Notes under the pieces: model-generated
Told to the model about the DNA's origin: nothing
Databases searched by the model: none
Seen by the model: only the letters and a program-made list of their open reading frames with translations
Source of the DNA: Lepidurus packardi
Lineage: Eukaryota > Arthropoda > Branchiopoda > Notostraca > Triopsidae
DNA: 64,000 bases
NCBI GenBank assembly: GCA_023053545.1
Contig: JAKZAN010000053.1
Span: 186,001 to 250,000 of the forward strand
Reading direction: 5' to 3'
In this document: positions 26,565 to 34,964 of the stretch, piece by piece
Numbering within the stretch: the stretch's first letter is position 1
Layout: each line of letters starts with the position of its first letter
Program-made: the position numbers and the translations under genes

Positions 26565-26657
26565 ATGAACAATACCCGTAAACATATGATGATGAATAAG
26601 CTTTGCCGCATGAATTGCCGCAAGATTGTTCCGTTGTATGAAATGGCCCTGATTTAG
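26565..26657 (+). CDS. Small Met/Cys/Arg-rich peptide 1, candidate leader peptide
   Basis: ATG to TAG encodes 30 residues beginning MNNTRKHMMMNKLCR and including NCRK. It has six Met and two Cys-Arg pairs. It starts right at the predicted transcription start and is followed 24 nt later by a hairpin terminator. The second small ORF at 26739 has a similar start (M-[NK]-N-[TS]), an MN step and a Cys-Arg pair near residue 14. The peptide-then-terminator order ahead of a transporter gene is that of an attenuation leader. Alternatives are a real micropeptide or a non-coding RNA with chance codons. Confidence 0.45.
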   Translation: MNNTRKHMMMNKLCRMNCRKIVPLYEMALI

Positions 26658-26681
26658 ATATTTTTATTTTTTAAATATATA

Positions 26682-26714
26682 AAGCCTTTCATCTATTTGG
26701 AAGGCTTTTTTTTT
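26682..26714 (+). terminator. Terminator/attenuator after peptide 1
   Basis: AAGCCTT (26682-26688) pairs with AAGGCTT (26701-26707), extendable by two pairs inward, followed by T9. Confidence 0.85.
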
Positions 26715-26738
26715 GTTTCACACTTAACCTAAATTACT

Positions 26739-26825
26739 ATGAAAAATTCCGCTAAGATGTCCATGAATGTTAATCGCTGCCGCAAAATGGTGCGCAGGCG
26801 CTGTTGCGGGAATATCTTTATGTAA
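26739..26825 (+). CDS. Small Met/Cys/Arg-rich peptide 2, candidate leader peptide
   Basis: ATG to TAA encodes 28 residues starting MKNSAKMSMNVNRCRK and containing RRRCCG. Composition is five Met, three Cys and six Arg. Organisation repeats that of peptide 1: short ORF, about 20 nt, hairpin with T-run, then the EamA gene. No separate promoter box is visible between the first terminator and this ORF, so it probably depends on read-through of the first hairpin. Confidence 0.42.
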   Translation: MKNSAKMSMNVNRCRKMVRRRCCGNIFM

Positions 26826-26846
26826 TTATACTCAATTAATCATACA

Positions 26847-26879
26847 GGTCCTTCCGCACAAGCGCAAGGGCCTTTTTTT
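26847..26879 (+). terminator. Terminator/attenuator directly before the EamA gene
   Basis: GGTCCTT (26847-26853) pairs with AAGGGCC (26866-26872; one G-T pair), followed by T7. It ends 24 nt before the EamA start codon, so transcription into EamA from the upstream promoter must pass it. Confidence 0.83.
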
Positions 26880-26903
26880 ATTACCTTTTTAATAACAAAT
26901 ATT

Positions 26904-27908
26904 ATGTCAATTTTCAAAAATAAAACAACACTTTTAGTCGTCCTCGCTTTTGCGGGAATCTATGTTATCTGGGGTTCGACTTTCCTTGCAATTTCATACG
27001 GACTGACGGGTTTTCCACCTTTTATACTTTCAGGTCTGCGTTTTTTAGTTGCGGGTATACTTTTACTTATTTGGCGGCTGGCGCGCAAAGAATCGATTGG
27101 AACGCTCTTAAATTGGAAGAAAAATGCAATTACGGGTATCTTTATTCTAGCAGGCGGGACAGGTCTGGTGGCCTGGGGCGAGCAATATGTGAGTTCGACG
27201 GAAGCGGCGATTGCCATTGCGACTGGTCCGTTTTGGTTTATAGCATTAGACAAGAAAAATTGGAAAGCATACTTTTCGAATTGGTTTATTAGTCTGGGTT
27301 TGTTGATTGGTTTTAGTGGTTTAATCCTATTCTTGCAAAGTAGTGTTTCAAATTCGCATGTTGAAATAGGAGCAGGGTTGAAGGTTATTGCCTTTTTAAT
27401 TTTGGCTTTAAGTTCGATTTCGTGGGTAATTGGTTCGCTATATTCCAAGAACAATCCAGCAAGTAATTCAACCTTTATGAATATTGCGCAGCAGCTTATT
27501 GTGGGTGGGGTGGCGAGTTTCATTATTGCATTATTTCGGGGTGAAGCGCTAGCTTTTCCGTTGGAAAGCATTCCGATTAACGCCATTTATGGTTTGTTGT
27601 TTCTGATTTTCTTTGGATCGATTACGGCATACATGAGCTACATTTGGCTGTTGTCTGTAAAGGATGCTGTTTTGGTTAGTACGCATACTTATATCAATCC
27701 GATTGTAGCAGTGTTAATTGGTTGGCTTGTGGCTCATGAGCGGATCACTGGAATCCAGTTTGCCGGACTTGCGATTATTTTATTGGGTGTGGCAATGACG
27801 AATTTGTCGCGGTATAAAGTAGGCAAGCGGACAAAAGTTAAAATCAGGCGATTTAATGCTGTTTTGTCGCGGTTAGCGTCTAATTCTCGTTATATAACGC
27901 AGCCATAA
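26904..27908 (+). CDS. EamA/DMT-family exporter
   Basis: The 334-residue inner-membrane protein has about ten hydrophobic segments in two EamA repeats (about 10-140 and 160-300). Typical motifs are YVIWGSTFLAI in TM1, FxLSGLRFLVAG in TM2, the VSSTEAAIAIATGPFWF stretch and the second-repeat VSTHTYINPIVAVLIGW. It has a basic cytoplasmic tail. Members export amino acids, metabolites or drugs; the substrate is unknown here. Placement behind two peptide-ORF/terminator modules suggests control by translation of those peptides, which would fit amino acid export; that is inference. Confidence 0.88.
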   Translation: MSIFKNKTTLLVVLAFAGIYVIWGSTFLAISYGLTGFPPFILSGLRFLVAGILLLIWRLARKESIGTLLNWKKNAITGIFILAGGTGLVAWGEQYVSSTEAAIAIATGPFWFIALDKKNWKAYFSNWFISLGLLIGFSGLILFLQSSVSNSHVEIGAGLKVIAFLILALSSISWVIGSLYSKNNPASNSTFMNIAQQLIVGGVASFIIALFRGEALAFPLESIPINAIYGLLFLIFFGSITAYMSYIWLLSVKDAVLVSTHTYINPIVAVLIGWLVAHERITGIQFAGLAIILLGVAMTNLSRYKVGKRTKVKIRRFNAVLSRLASNSRYITQP

Positions 27909-27923
27909 GATATGATATGAAGA

Positions 27924-27955
27924 GTCCCAAAGCCAAAGTATTTGGGACTTTTTTG
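27924..27955 (+). terminator. Terminator of the EamA gene
   Basis: AGTCCCAAA (27924-27932) and TTTGGGACT (27942-27950) form a perfect 9-bp stem with T-run. Confidence 0.92.
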
Positions 27956-28106
27956 TAACAATTGCATTAAAATATTGCCTATTGTGGGTAAAATCAGAAT
28001 AAAATAATATATTTACAAGTAAAGTAAAATCGGACTTTGGTTTAGCGGCCACTTTGCCTTGTCTTTTTACGGTTATATTTAGTTTCAAATTATAAACACA
28101 CACACG

Positions 28107-28304
28107 ATGAAAAAAATTATGGCAGGTGTTGCAGCAGCAGCATTTTTATTCACAATGACGGTTAACGCGCAAGAAAAACAAAAAGGTTTAGCTAAAGCGG
28201 CTACGAAAACAGAAAATTCGGCAAAAGCGAGCGCTAAGGCTGAAGGCAAAAGCGAAATGGCAGGCTGTAAAGACAAAAAAATGTCATGTTGCGCTAAGAA
28301 ATAA
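28107..28304 (+). CDS. Small exported Lys/Ala-rich protein with Cys-rich tail
   Basis: The 65-residue precursor has a clear signal peptide (MKKIMAGVAAAAFLFTMTVNAQ), a Lys/Ala/Glu-rich mature part without hydrophobic core, and a tail with Cys residues in AGCKDKKMSCCAKK. The mature protein of about 43 residues would be disordered; the C-x7-CC cysteines could bind metal. Similar small exported proteins occur in Bacteroidota but I know no assigned function. It has its own terminator. Confidence 0.7.
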   Translation: MKKIMAGVAAAAFLFTMTVNAQEKQKGLAKAATKTENSAKASAKAEGKSEMAGCKDKKMSCCAKK

Positions 28305-28336
28305 AAGTTTTATTTATTTCATTTTTTTAAGTTGAA

Positions 28337-28369
28337 AGGCCGAGTTCTATTATTGGATTCGGCTTTTTT
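28337..28369 (+). terminator. Terminator of the small exported protein gene
   Basis: GCCGA (28339-28343) pairs with TCGGC (28359-28363), followed by T6. The arms overlap the intergenic end of the convergent tsaE gene. Confidence 0.7.
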
Positions 28370-28781
28370 ATGTTCGTTTATAAGTTAAAGAACGTTCGCC
28401 GTTGGGAAGCGCCGCCAAATGAATGGTGCTATAATCATCTGGCAATAAGTTTGCGATTTTTTCTGCCCATTCAATAAAGCAGTAATGACCTGAATATAAA
28501 TATTCGTCGATACCCAAGTCTAATGCTTCCGCTTCTGATTTAAGCCGATATACATCAAAGTGATAAATTGTAATGCCGTTGTCACCGCTGTATTCGTTTA
28601 CAAGTGAAAAAGTCGGACTTCCAGTAACGTCTATTACGCCAAGATTTTTTGACAAGGCTTTTATGAAAGTTGTTTTTCCAGCGCCCATCTCGCCATGAAA
28701 CAAAATAATTTTGGACGGATTTTCCGCTAGAACTTGTTGCGCAACTTTGTCAATTTGATCTATGGTATAGTTTAATGTCAT
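28368..28781 (-). CDS. tsaE: tRNA t6A biosynthesis ATPase TsaE
   Basis: TsaE is the P-loop ATPase that, with TsaB, TsaC and TsaD, makes N6-threonylcarbamoyladenosine at position 37 of ANN-reading tRNAs. The 137-residue product has Walker A GEMGAGKTTFIKAL, the TGSPTFSLVNEY switch region, YHFDVYRL and FIEWAEKI, all family landmarks. It overlaps the porX stop by one base (TAATG), so it is translationally coupled to porX. Confidence 0.94.
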   Translation of the reverse strand: MTLNYTIDQIDKVAQQVLAENPSKIILFHGEMGAGKTTFIKALSKNLGVIDVTGSPTFSLVNEYSGDNGITIYHFDVYRLKSEAEALDLGIDEYLYSGHYCFIEWAEKIANLLPDDYSTIHLAALPNGERSLTYKRT

Positions 28782-30334
28782 TATTTAGGATTAAAAACCA
28801 AAAAAGGCACAATAACTTCTTCTAATGAAATACCGCCGTGTTGGTACGAATTTCGGTAGTAGCTTACATAATGGTTGTAATTGTTGACGTATGCCAAGAA
28901 ATAGTCATTCTTCGCAAAAATATAAGAACTGCTCATATTAATGGCCGGTAAATGTATTTTTTTTGGGTCTTTAACCGCATACACATCACGCTCTTCGTAT
29001 GTAAGACTTCGGCCTGTTTTGTATCGCAGGTTTAAACTCGTGTTTTTGTCGCCTATTACTTTTGAAGGATTTTTGACATTGATAGTGCCGTGATCCGTTG
29101 TAATAATGAGCTTGAATCCCAGTTGTTGTGCTTGCTGTATAATTGCGAGCAATGGTGAATTTTTAAACCAGCTTAGCGTTAATGACCTGTATGCTTTGTC
29201 GTCATCTGCAAGTTCCTTGACAACATCCATTTCGGTTTTTGCGTGTGAAAGTAAGTCGATAAAATTGTATACAATGGTTACCAAATCATTGTTTTTTAAT
29301 GCTTTAAAATTATCTACTAGCTTCTTTCCACCCGCTTGATTCGTGATTTTGAAATAATCTTGCTTGATGTTCAGTCCTAATCTTTTCAGGTGAGCCGTTA
29401 ATAATTCCGCCTCGTATAGGTTTTTGCCACCTTCTTCGACATCATTTTTCCAATATTGTGGAAATTGTTTTTCCATTTCCAATGGCGTTAGACCTGCAAA
29501 AATGGCATTTCGAGCATATTGCGTTGCAGTTGGTAGAATGGCATAATAAGGCACTTCCTTTTCCAATTTATAATGATTGGCGACCACACTTTCAAAAGAT
29601 TTCCATTGATCATAGCGCAGGTTGTCGATTACTACAAAGAGTACAGGTTTGTCTTTTTTGATAATTTCCGGTACTACTAACTCCCTGAAAAGCGTGTGGC
29701 TCTGGACGGGCTTGTCTGCTTTTGGTTCGAACCAACTTTCATAATTTCGCTCTATAAATTTTCCGAATTGAGAATTTGCTTCCTGCTTCTGTGATTCTAA
29801 GATCTCAGTCATACTTTGATCTTCGATGCCTTCAAGTTCCAACTCCCAAAAAATTAAGCGCCGGTATAAATCTGCCCATTCTTCATATGAATTTACCATT
29901 GACATGTCGACCGCAATTTTTCGGAATTCCTTCTGATAGTCTAAAGTCGTCTTTTCAGAAATCAAACGCGAATGATCTAGGTTTTTTTTAATCGAGAGTA
30001 AAATCTGGTTTGGATTTACGGGTTTTATGAGGTAATCTGCTATTTTCGAGCCAATTGCCTCTTCCATTATATATTCCTCTTCACTTTTGGTAATCATAAT
30101 TACAGGTGTTGCTGCACCTTTCTCCTTAATTTCTGCAAGTGTTTCCAGTCCGCTCATTCCGGGCATATTCTCGTCTAGGAAAACAATATCGAAGTCACCT
30201 TCATCGAACACGTCGACAGCATCTCTGCCATTATTGCAAGTAGTAACGTGGTAATTTTTCTTTTCTAAGAAAATTATATGAGGCTTAAGCAGATCGATTT
30301 CATCATCAACCCAAAGTATTTTTATTTGATCCAT
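28781..30334 (-). CDS. porX: PorX, T9SS response regulator with PglZ-type phosphatase domain
   Basis: PorX controls expression of type IX secretion genes, working with the histidine kinase PorY and an ECF sigma factor in Porphyromonas. The 517-residue product has a receiver domain (1 to about 120; acidic pocket D10-D11, phospho-acceptor D54 in VFLDENMPG, switch Lys in LIKPVNP), a helical linker, and a PglZ/alkaline-phosphatase-superfamily domain from about 200 (VIDNLRYDQW, PTATQYARNA with the likely catalytic Thr, TTDHGTINV for metal). Length matches PorX. There is no DNA-binding domain. No porY is adjacent. Confidence 0.93.
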   Translation of the reverse strand: MDQIKILWVDDEIDLLKPHIIFLEKKNYHVTTCNNGRDAVDVFDEGDFDIVFLDENMPGMSGLETLAEIKEKGAATPVIMITKSEEEYIMEEAIGSKIADYLIKPVNPNQILLSIKKNLDHSRLISEKTTLDYQKEFRKIAVDMSMVNSYEEWADLYRRLIFWELELEGIEDQSMTEILESQKQEANSQFGKFIERNYESWFEPKADKPVQSHTLFRELVVPEIIKKDKPVLFVVIDNLRYDQWKSFESVVANHYKLEKEVPYYAILPTATQYARNAIFAGLTPLEMEKQFPQYWKNDVEEGGKNLYEAELLTAHLKRLGLNIKQDYFKITNQAGGKKLVDNFKALKNNDLVTIVYNFIDLLSHAKTEMDVVKELADDDKAYRSLTLSWFKNSPLLAIIQQAQQLGFKLIITTDHGTINVKNPSKVIGDKNTSLNLRYKTGRSLTYEERDVYAVKDPKKIHLPAINMSSSYIFAKNDYFLAYVNNYNHYVSYYRNSYQHGGISLEEVIVPFLVFNPK

Positions 30335-30515
30335 TTAGTAGCGATTCTATTACGAGGCGGCAATTTAATAAATTAACAACGACGCGTTCTTAAAGTTATT
30401 GTAAAAGTAAATTATCAAACGTGAATTCGTATAGCATGTAATGATTGATTGCAATTCTATAACGCTGACAGTCTGCAACTTTGTATCTTTAACTTAACCA
30501 TAAATTTTTATAAAG

Positions 30516-30803
30516 ATGAATCACAATAATCAGAACCCCGAAGAAGAAAATCGTGATTATACACGAAGCCACAGTGATCGATATTTCCATGAAGATATAC
30601 GTGAAAACGAAGCAGAAGAAAATCCCGTTGGAGCTCAGAATGCTGAAGCGCCAAATGATGAGTATGGTATTGAATCCAGTAACATTGTAACAGGCTACCA
30701 TTATAGCGCTAGCGATAGAAAGGAAAACCTGGATCACCCGGATTACGGTATGGCAGCAAAAACCCGTAAAGACATTATAAACGATACTAAAAAAGAAGAA
30801 TAG
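30516..30803 (+). CDS. Hydrophilic disordered protein
   Basis: The 95-residue product is rich in Asn, Glu, Asp and Lys, with no Cys, no signal peptide and no hydrophobic core. Its C-terminal half (NIVTGYHYSASDRKENLDHPDYGMAAKTRKDI) is the only part with mixed composition. It is followed after 4 nt by another hydrophilic gene. A stress-protectant role is conceivable from composition alone but not shown. I recognise no family. Confidence 0.6.
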   Translation: MNHNNQNPEEENRDYTRSHSDRYFHEDIRENEAEENPVGAQNAEAPNDEYGIESSNIVTGYHYSASDRKENLDHPDYGMAAKTRKDIINDTKKEE

Positions 30804-30807
30804 CAAT

Positions 30808-31077
30808 ATGGAAGATACACAGCACAACAATTGGGATAAGGCTAACAGGCAGGGGCAGAACAACGATTTTAGTAAGCCTGAAAACTCGGAGAAAATATTC
30901 TTAAAAGAAGATTTAGAAAATGAAACACGAGATGCGGAAAGCGATGAAAGTGAAAGCGCGCTATCAAGACACAATAATTATGGTGGTGGTTTCACGGGTA
31001 GTACTGACGGCTCAAACGAAGAAAATTATAACGGAACCAGGTCCAACCGAGATTATGGCTCTGAAAGTTCCCTGTAG
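30808..31077 (+). CDS. Hydrophilic disordered protein, second of the pair
   Basis: The 89-residue product is dominated by Asn, Asp, Glu, Ser and Gly, with a Gly/Ser/Asn/Tyr-rich tail (NYGGGFTGSTDGSNEENYNG). It has no signal peptide. It starts 4 nt after the previous stop and ends before a good terminator, so the pair forms a two-gene operon. Function unknown. Confidence 0.58.
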   Translation: MEDTQHNNWDKANRQGQNNDFSKPENSEKIFLKEDLENETRDAESDESESALSRHNNYGGGFTGSTDGSNEENYNGTRSNRDYGSESSL

Positions 31078-31110
31078 CTTTTCAAATTACGTAAACAAAC
31101 CTTTACTAGA

Positions 31111-31140
31111 AAGCGGCCTACTCAAAAGGCTGCTTTTTTT
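31111..31140 (+). terminator. Terminator of the disordered-protein operon
   Basis: AAGCGGCCT (31111-31119) and AGGCTGCTT (31127-31135) pair over nine positions with one G-T, followed by T-run. Confidence 0.88.
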
Positions 31141-31201
31141 ATGAAGTAAATTAGAATTAAATATCTGGCTAAGAAAACACGGGGGAACAAGTGCCATTTC
31201 T

Positions 31202-31209
31202 TATATTTG
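31202..31209 (+). promoter_or_regulatory. Putative -7 promoter box of the HD-domain gene
   Basis: TATATTTG matches TAnnTTTG. A start of transcription near 31215 is compatible with either the GTG at 31229 or the ATG at 31247. Confidence 0.5.
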
Positions 31210-31246
31210 TAATCTAAAATTATAGAGTGTGCCAGAAACAAACCGC

Positions 31247-32458
31247 ATGAAAATTCTAAACGATCCAATTTATGGATTTGTGAATATACCCAGCCCCCTA
31301 ATTTACGATTTAATTCAGCATCCATACTTCCAGCGGTTGCGTCGAATTTCCCAAATGGGTTTGTCATATTTAGTCTATCCCGGTGCACACCACACACGTT
31401 TCCACCACGCACTGGGTTGCATGCACCTAATGCAAAAAGCAGTTGCTGTTTTACGCGGCAAATTGGTCATGATTTCAGATGAAGAAGAGCAGGCGCTCTA
31501 CATCGCGATTCTGCTGCACGATATTGGCCATGGGCCTTTTTCCCACGCAATGGAGCATTCGATTGTTGAAGGTGTTGATCATGAAACTATTTCGCTGTTG
31601 TTTATGAATCGGTTAAACGATGTTTTTGACGGCAAATTATCATTGGCAATTAAGATATTTAAAGGTGACTATCATCGCAAATTTATGCTGCAGCTCATTT
31701 CGAGCCAACTGGACATGGATCGGTTGGATTACCTCAAACGCGACAGCTTTTTTACGGGCGTGGCAGAAGGAAACATCAACAGTGACCGCTTAATCCAGAT
31801 GATGACTGTTGTAGACGATTTATTGGTGATTGAAGAGAAGGGAATCTATTCGGTCGAGAAATTTTTGATGGCAAGGCGTCTAATGTATTGGCAAGCTTAT
31901 TTGCATAAAACCAGCTTAGCAGCTGAATTAATGTTGATGAAAGTGCTTAAACGGGCAAAGCAATTAACTGAAAAAGGAGTGTTATTGAACGCCTCGACAT
32001 CGTTACAATTTTTTATGACTAATAAGGTTTCGATAGATAGTTTTGATCAAGATACATTAGACCGTTTTTCGTTATTAGATGATTTTGATATCATTAGTGC
32101 GCTAAAATCGTGGCAAAATCATGACGATGCCATTTTAAGCTCACTTTGTCGCAGAATACTTAATAGGGATTTATTCAAGATTAAGATGTCAAACACTAAG
32201 TTTTCAAACGAAGATTTGCATTTGTTAACCTCAAATTATTCCGCTCAAGAAGATCTGTCGAAAGACGAGGCTAAATATTTTATTTTTAAAGGAAAAATCA
32301 AAAATCAAGCATACAATAAGGAGGTCGAACCCATCTTTATATTGATGAAAGACAAAAGCATTCAGGACGTAACAGAAGTTTCTGACCAATTCAATTTAAA
32401 AGCTTTATCAAAACCAGTTACCAAATATTATCTCTGTTTTCCAAAACAACTTACTTAA
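31247..32458 (+). CDS. HD-domain phosphohydrolase (SAMHD1/dGTPase-like)
   Basis: The 403-residue product (409 from an alternative GTG at 31229) belongs to the SAMHD1-like HD family: KILNDPIYGF start, HPYFQRLRRISQMG, HTRFHHALG, the HD pair in LLHDIGHGPFSHAMEH, and SSQLDMDRLDYLKRDSF. These bind a divalent metal and hydrolyse nucleotides, typically dNTPs. I prefer ATG 31247 because the conserved KILNDPIYGF begins there. It lies just upstream of lpxD, separated by 83 nt with a separate promoter box. Confidence 0.88.
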   Translation: MKILNDPIYGFVNIPSPLIYDLIQHPYFQRLRRISQMGLSYLVYPGAHHTRFHHALGCMHLMQKAVAVLRGKLVMISDEEEQALYIAILLHDIGHGPFSHAMEHSIVEGVDHETISLLFMNRLNDVFDGKLSLAIKIFKGDYHRKFMLQLISSQLDMDRLDYLKRDSFFTGVAEGNINSDRLIQMMTVVDDLLVIEEKGIYSVEKFLMARRLMYWQAYLHKTSLAAELMLMKVLKRAKQLTEKGVLLNASTSLQFFMTNKVSIDSFDQDTLDRFSLLDDFDIISALKSWQNHDDAILSSLCRRILNRDLFKIKMSNTKFSNEDLHLLTSNYSAQEDLSKDEAKYFIFKGKIKNQAYNKEVEPIFILMKDKSIQDVTEVSDQFNLKALSKPVTKYYLCFPKQLT

Positions 32459-32484
32459 AAGTAATAAACCAATTTGATTTTTTA

Positions 32485-32492
32485 TATTTTTG
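32485..32492 (+). promoter_or_regulatory. Putative -7 promoter box of the lpx operon
   Basis: TATTTTTG matches TAnnTTTG, 50 nt before lpxD; no clear -33 box. Confidence 0.45.
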
Positions 32493-32541
32493 TCGCGTTT
32501 TACGGGTTGTTAAATAAATAGAGCAACCATAAATTTATAAA

Positions 32542-33573
32542 ATGAAATTTACAGCAGAGCAAATAGCAGGGATTTTAAACGGCGAGGTTGTTGGAAACCC
32601 AAATGCTCAGGTTTTTAAGCTGTCAAAAATCGAAGAGGGAACTGAAGGCTCGCTTTCATTTTTATCCAACCCAAAATATAACAACTACATTTATACCACA
32701 AAAGCGAGTGTAATTATTGTGAACCAAACGTTTGTTCCTGAAGGGGAGGTTTCTGTAACGATGATTAAAGTTGCTGATGCGTATGGCGCTTTTACACAAA
32801 TTCTCGAGTTTTATAGTCAATTTAAAATCACCAAATCTGGTATAGAGCAGCCTTCATATATTGCCGAAACGGCTTCATGTGGTAAAGAAGTATATATTGG
32901 TGCCTTCAGCTACATTAGCAATAACGCAGTTTTGGGGGACAAAGTAATGATTTATCCAAATGCTTTTATTGGTGAAAACGTATCAATAGGTGAGGGCAGT
33001 ATTATTTTTGCTGGTGCTAAAATTAATTCAGACTCTATTATTGGTAAAAATTGCATCATTCATTCCGGTGTTGTAATTGGGTCTGATGGATTTGGCTTTG
33101 CACCTAAACAAGATGGCACTTACACCAAAATTCCACAGATTGGAAATGTAATTATTGGCGATTTCGTAAGTATTGGGTCATGCACCACGATCGATCGGGC
33201 AACAATGGGATCCACTATAATAAAAAATGGCGCTAAATTGGACAACCAAATACAAATAGCACATAACGTTGAGGTAGGCGAAAATACCGTTATCGCGGCA
33301 CAAACTGGCGTTGCTGGTTCCACTAAAATTGGCAATAATTGCTTGATTGGTGGTCAGGTAGGTATTGCAGGTCATCTCACAATTGGCAATAATGTACGCA
33401 TCCAGGCCCAATCGGGTATTGGTAAAAATCTAATGGACGGCGAAACTGTTCAAGGTTCTCCCGCATTTGGTTATAATGATTTTAGTAAATCCTACGTGCA
33501 TTTCCGAAACTTGCCAAAAATTGTTGCGGAAATAGACGAGCTTAATAAACAAATAAATAAACAATCAAAATAA
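32542..33573 (+). CDS. lpxD: UDP-3-O-acylglucosamine N-acyltransferase
   Basis: LpxD adds the N-linked hydroxyacyl chain in lipid A synthesis. The 343-residue product has the N-terminal uridine-binding domain ([19 protein letters not shown]) and a left-handed beta-helix of hexapeptide repeats from about residue 105 to 315, with the catalytic-His region [13 protein letters not shown]. It is a normal length for LpxD. Its stop overlaps the lpxC-fabZ start by one base (TAATG). Confidence 0.95.
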   Translation: MKFTAEQIAGILNGEVVGNPNAQVFKLSKIEEGTEGSLSFLSNPKYNNYIYTTKASVIIVNQTFVPEGEVSVTMIKVADAYGAFTQILEFYSQFKITKSGIEQPSYIAETASCGKEVYIGAFSYISNNAVLGDKVMIYPNAFIGENVSIGEGSIIFAGAKINSDSIIGKNCIIHSGVVIGSDGFGFAPKQDGTYTKIPQIGNVIIGDFVSIGSCTTIDRATMGSTIIKNGAKLDNQIQIAHNVEVGENTVIAAQTGVAGSTKIGNNCLIGGQVGIAGHLTIGNNVRIQAQSGIGKNLMDGETVQGSPAFGYNDFSKSYVHFRNLPKIVAEIDELNKQINKQSK

Positions 33574-34961
33574 TGGTTAAACAAAAAACCATCAGAACTG
33601 AAATTTCGTTAACTGGAGTTGGTTTGCATACAGGAAAGGACGTCAAAATGACGTTTAAGCCAGCGCCAATAAATAATGGGTTCACATTTATCAGAGTAGA
33701 TTTAGAAGGGCATCCGGTTATTGAAGCTGACGCAAACTATGTTGTCAATACACAAAGAGGCACGAACCTGGAAAAAGGGGGCGTAAAAATTCAAACCTCT
33801 GAGCATGTTTTAGCAGCCTTTATTGGGTGCGATGTCGATAACGTAATTATAGAATTAAACGAGTCTGAGCCGCCAATAATGGACGGTTCTTCGAAGTTTT
33901 TTGTTGAAGCAATCGAGAAAGCAGGCATTGAAGAGCAAGAAGCAGAACGAAAGTATTATATCGTTAAAGATGTAATTTCTTATTTAGATGAGGTTACTGG
34001 TTCTGAAATTATTGTAATGCCAGCAGATGATTATCAAGTTACAACGATGGTCGACTTTGGCACTAAAGTCTTAGGGACTCAAAATGCGACGATGAAGAAT
34101 ATTTCAGAATTTAAATCTGAAATTTCCAATGCTAGAACTTTTAGTTTTTTGCATGAGCTTGAAACGTTATTAGACAATGGCCTCATAAAAGGAGGAGATC
34201 TCAACAACGCAATAGTTTATGTTGATAAAGAAATCTCAGCCAAGACGATGGACAACCTGAAAGTTGCATTTGGCAAAGATCAAATATCCGTAACGCCCAA
34301 TGGCATTCTGGACAACTTGACACTTCACCACCCAAATGAGGCAGCGCGACACAAGCTATTAGACGTTGTGGGCGATCTAGCGTTAATTGGTATTCGAATT
34401 AAAGGAAAGGTCATTGCCAACAAACCAGGTCATTTTGTGAATACACAATTTGCCAAAAAAATGGCGAAAATTATTAAAGCTGAATTGCGCAATACGGTGC
34501 CAGTTTATGATTTAAATCAAGAACCATTGATGGATATTCATAAAATTATGGCCATATTGCCTCACCGTCCACCGATGTTATTGGTAGATAAAATATTCGA
34601 ACTTTCAGACACCCATGTCGTTGGTTTGAAGAATGTTACGATGAACGAAAGTTTCTTTGTAGGTCACTTTCCAGATGCGCCAGTAATGCCAGGTGTTCTT
34701 ATTGTAGAAGCGATGGCGCAGACAGGTGGTATTTTAATATTAAGCACAGTTCCAGATCCGGAAAATTATTTAACGTATTTTATGAAAATAGACAACGTTA
34801 AGTTCAAACATAAAGTATTGCCAGGTGATACCTTGGTATTTAAATGTGATTTAATTTCGCCGATGCGTCGCGGAATTTGTCACATGCAAGCTAATGCTTA
34901 TGCAAACGGAAGGTTAGTTGCAGAAGCAGAATTAATGGCGCAAATTGCCCGTAAACCATAA
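33573..34961 (+). CDS. lpxC-fabZ: Bifunctional LpxC deacetylase / FabZ dehydratase
   Basis: The 462-residue fusion is characteristic of Bacteroidota. Residues 1 to about 310 are LpxC, the zinc amidase of the committed lipid A step: SEHVLAAF near residue 80, MDGSS, and the HHPNEAARHKLLDVVGDL metal/catalytic segment. Residues about 315-462 are FabZ, which dehydrates 3-hydroxyacyl-ACP: ILPHRPPMLLVDK with catalytic His and GHFPDAPVMPGVLIVEAMAQ with catalytic Glu. The fusion joins enzymes that compete for the same hydroxyacyl-ACP pool. Confidence 0.97.
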   Translation: MVKQKTIRTEISLTGVGLHTGKDVKMTFKPAPINNGFTFIRVDLEGHPVIEADANYVVNTQRGTNLEKGGVKIQTSEHVLAAFIGCDVDNVIIELNESEPPIMDGSSKFFVEAIEKAGIEEQEAERKYYIVKDVISYLDEVTGSEIIVMPADDYQVTTMVDFGTKVLGTQNATMKNISEFKSEISNARTFSFLHELETLLDNGLIKGGDLNNAIVYVDKEISAKTMDNLKVAFGKDQISVTPNGILDNLTLHHPNEAARHKLLDVVGDLALIGIRIKGKVIANKPGHFVNTQFAKKMAKIIKAELRNTVPVYDLNQEPLMDIHKIMAILPHRPPMLLVDKIFELSDTHVVGLKNVTMNESFFVGHFPDAPVMPGVLIVEAMAQTGGILILSTVPDPENYLTYFMKIDNVKFKHKVLPGDTLVFKCDLISPMRRGICHMQANAYANGRLVAEAELMAQIARKP

Positions 34962-34964
34962 AAT

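Noticed and set aside
28781-30334. PglZ domain considered as BREX/Pgl phage-defence component
   Set aside because: The receiver domain, 517-residue length and tsaE linkage identify PorX; no BREX genes are present.
30489-30974. 161-codon reverse ORF opposite the disordered-protein genes, with hydrophobic Phe/Ser/Leu stretches
   Set aside because: The forward pair has close spacing, proper starts and a terminator; the reverse frame is an artefact of GAA/AAT-rich coding.
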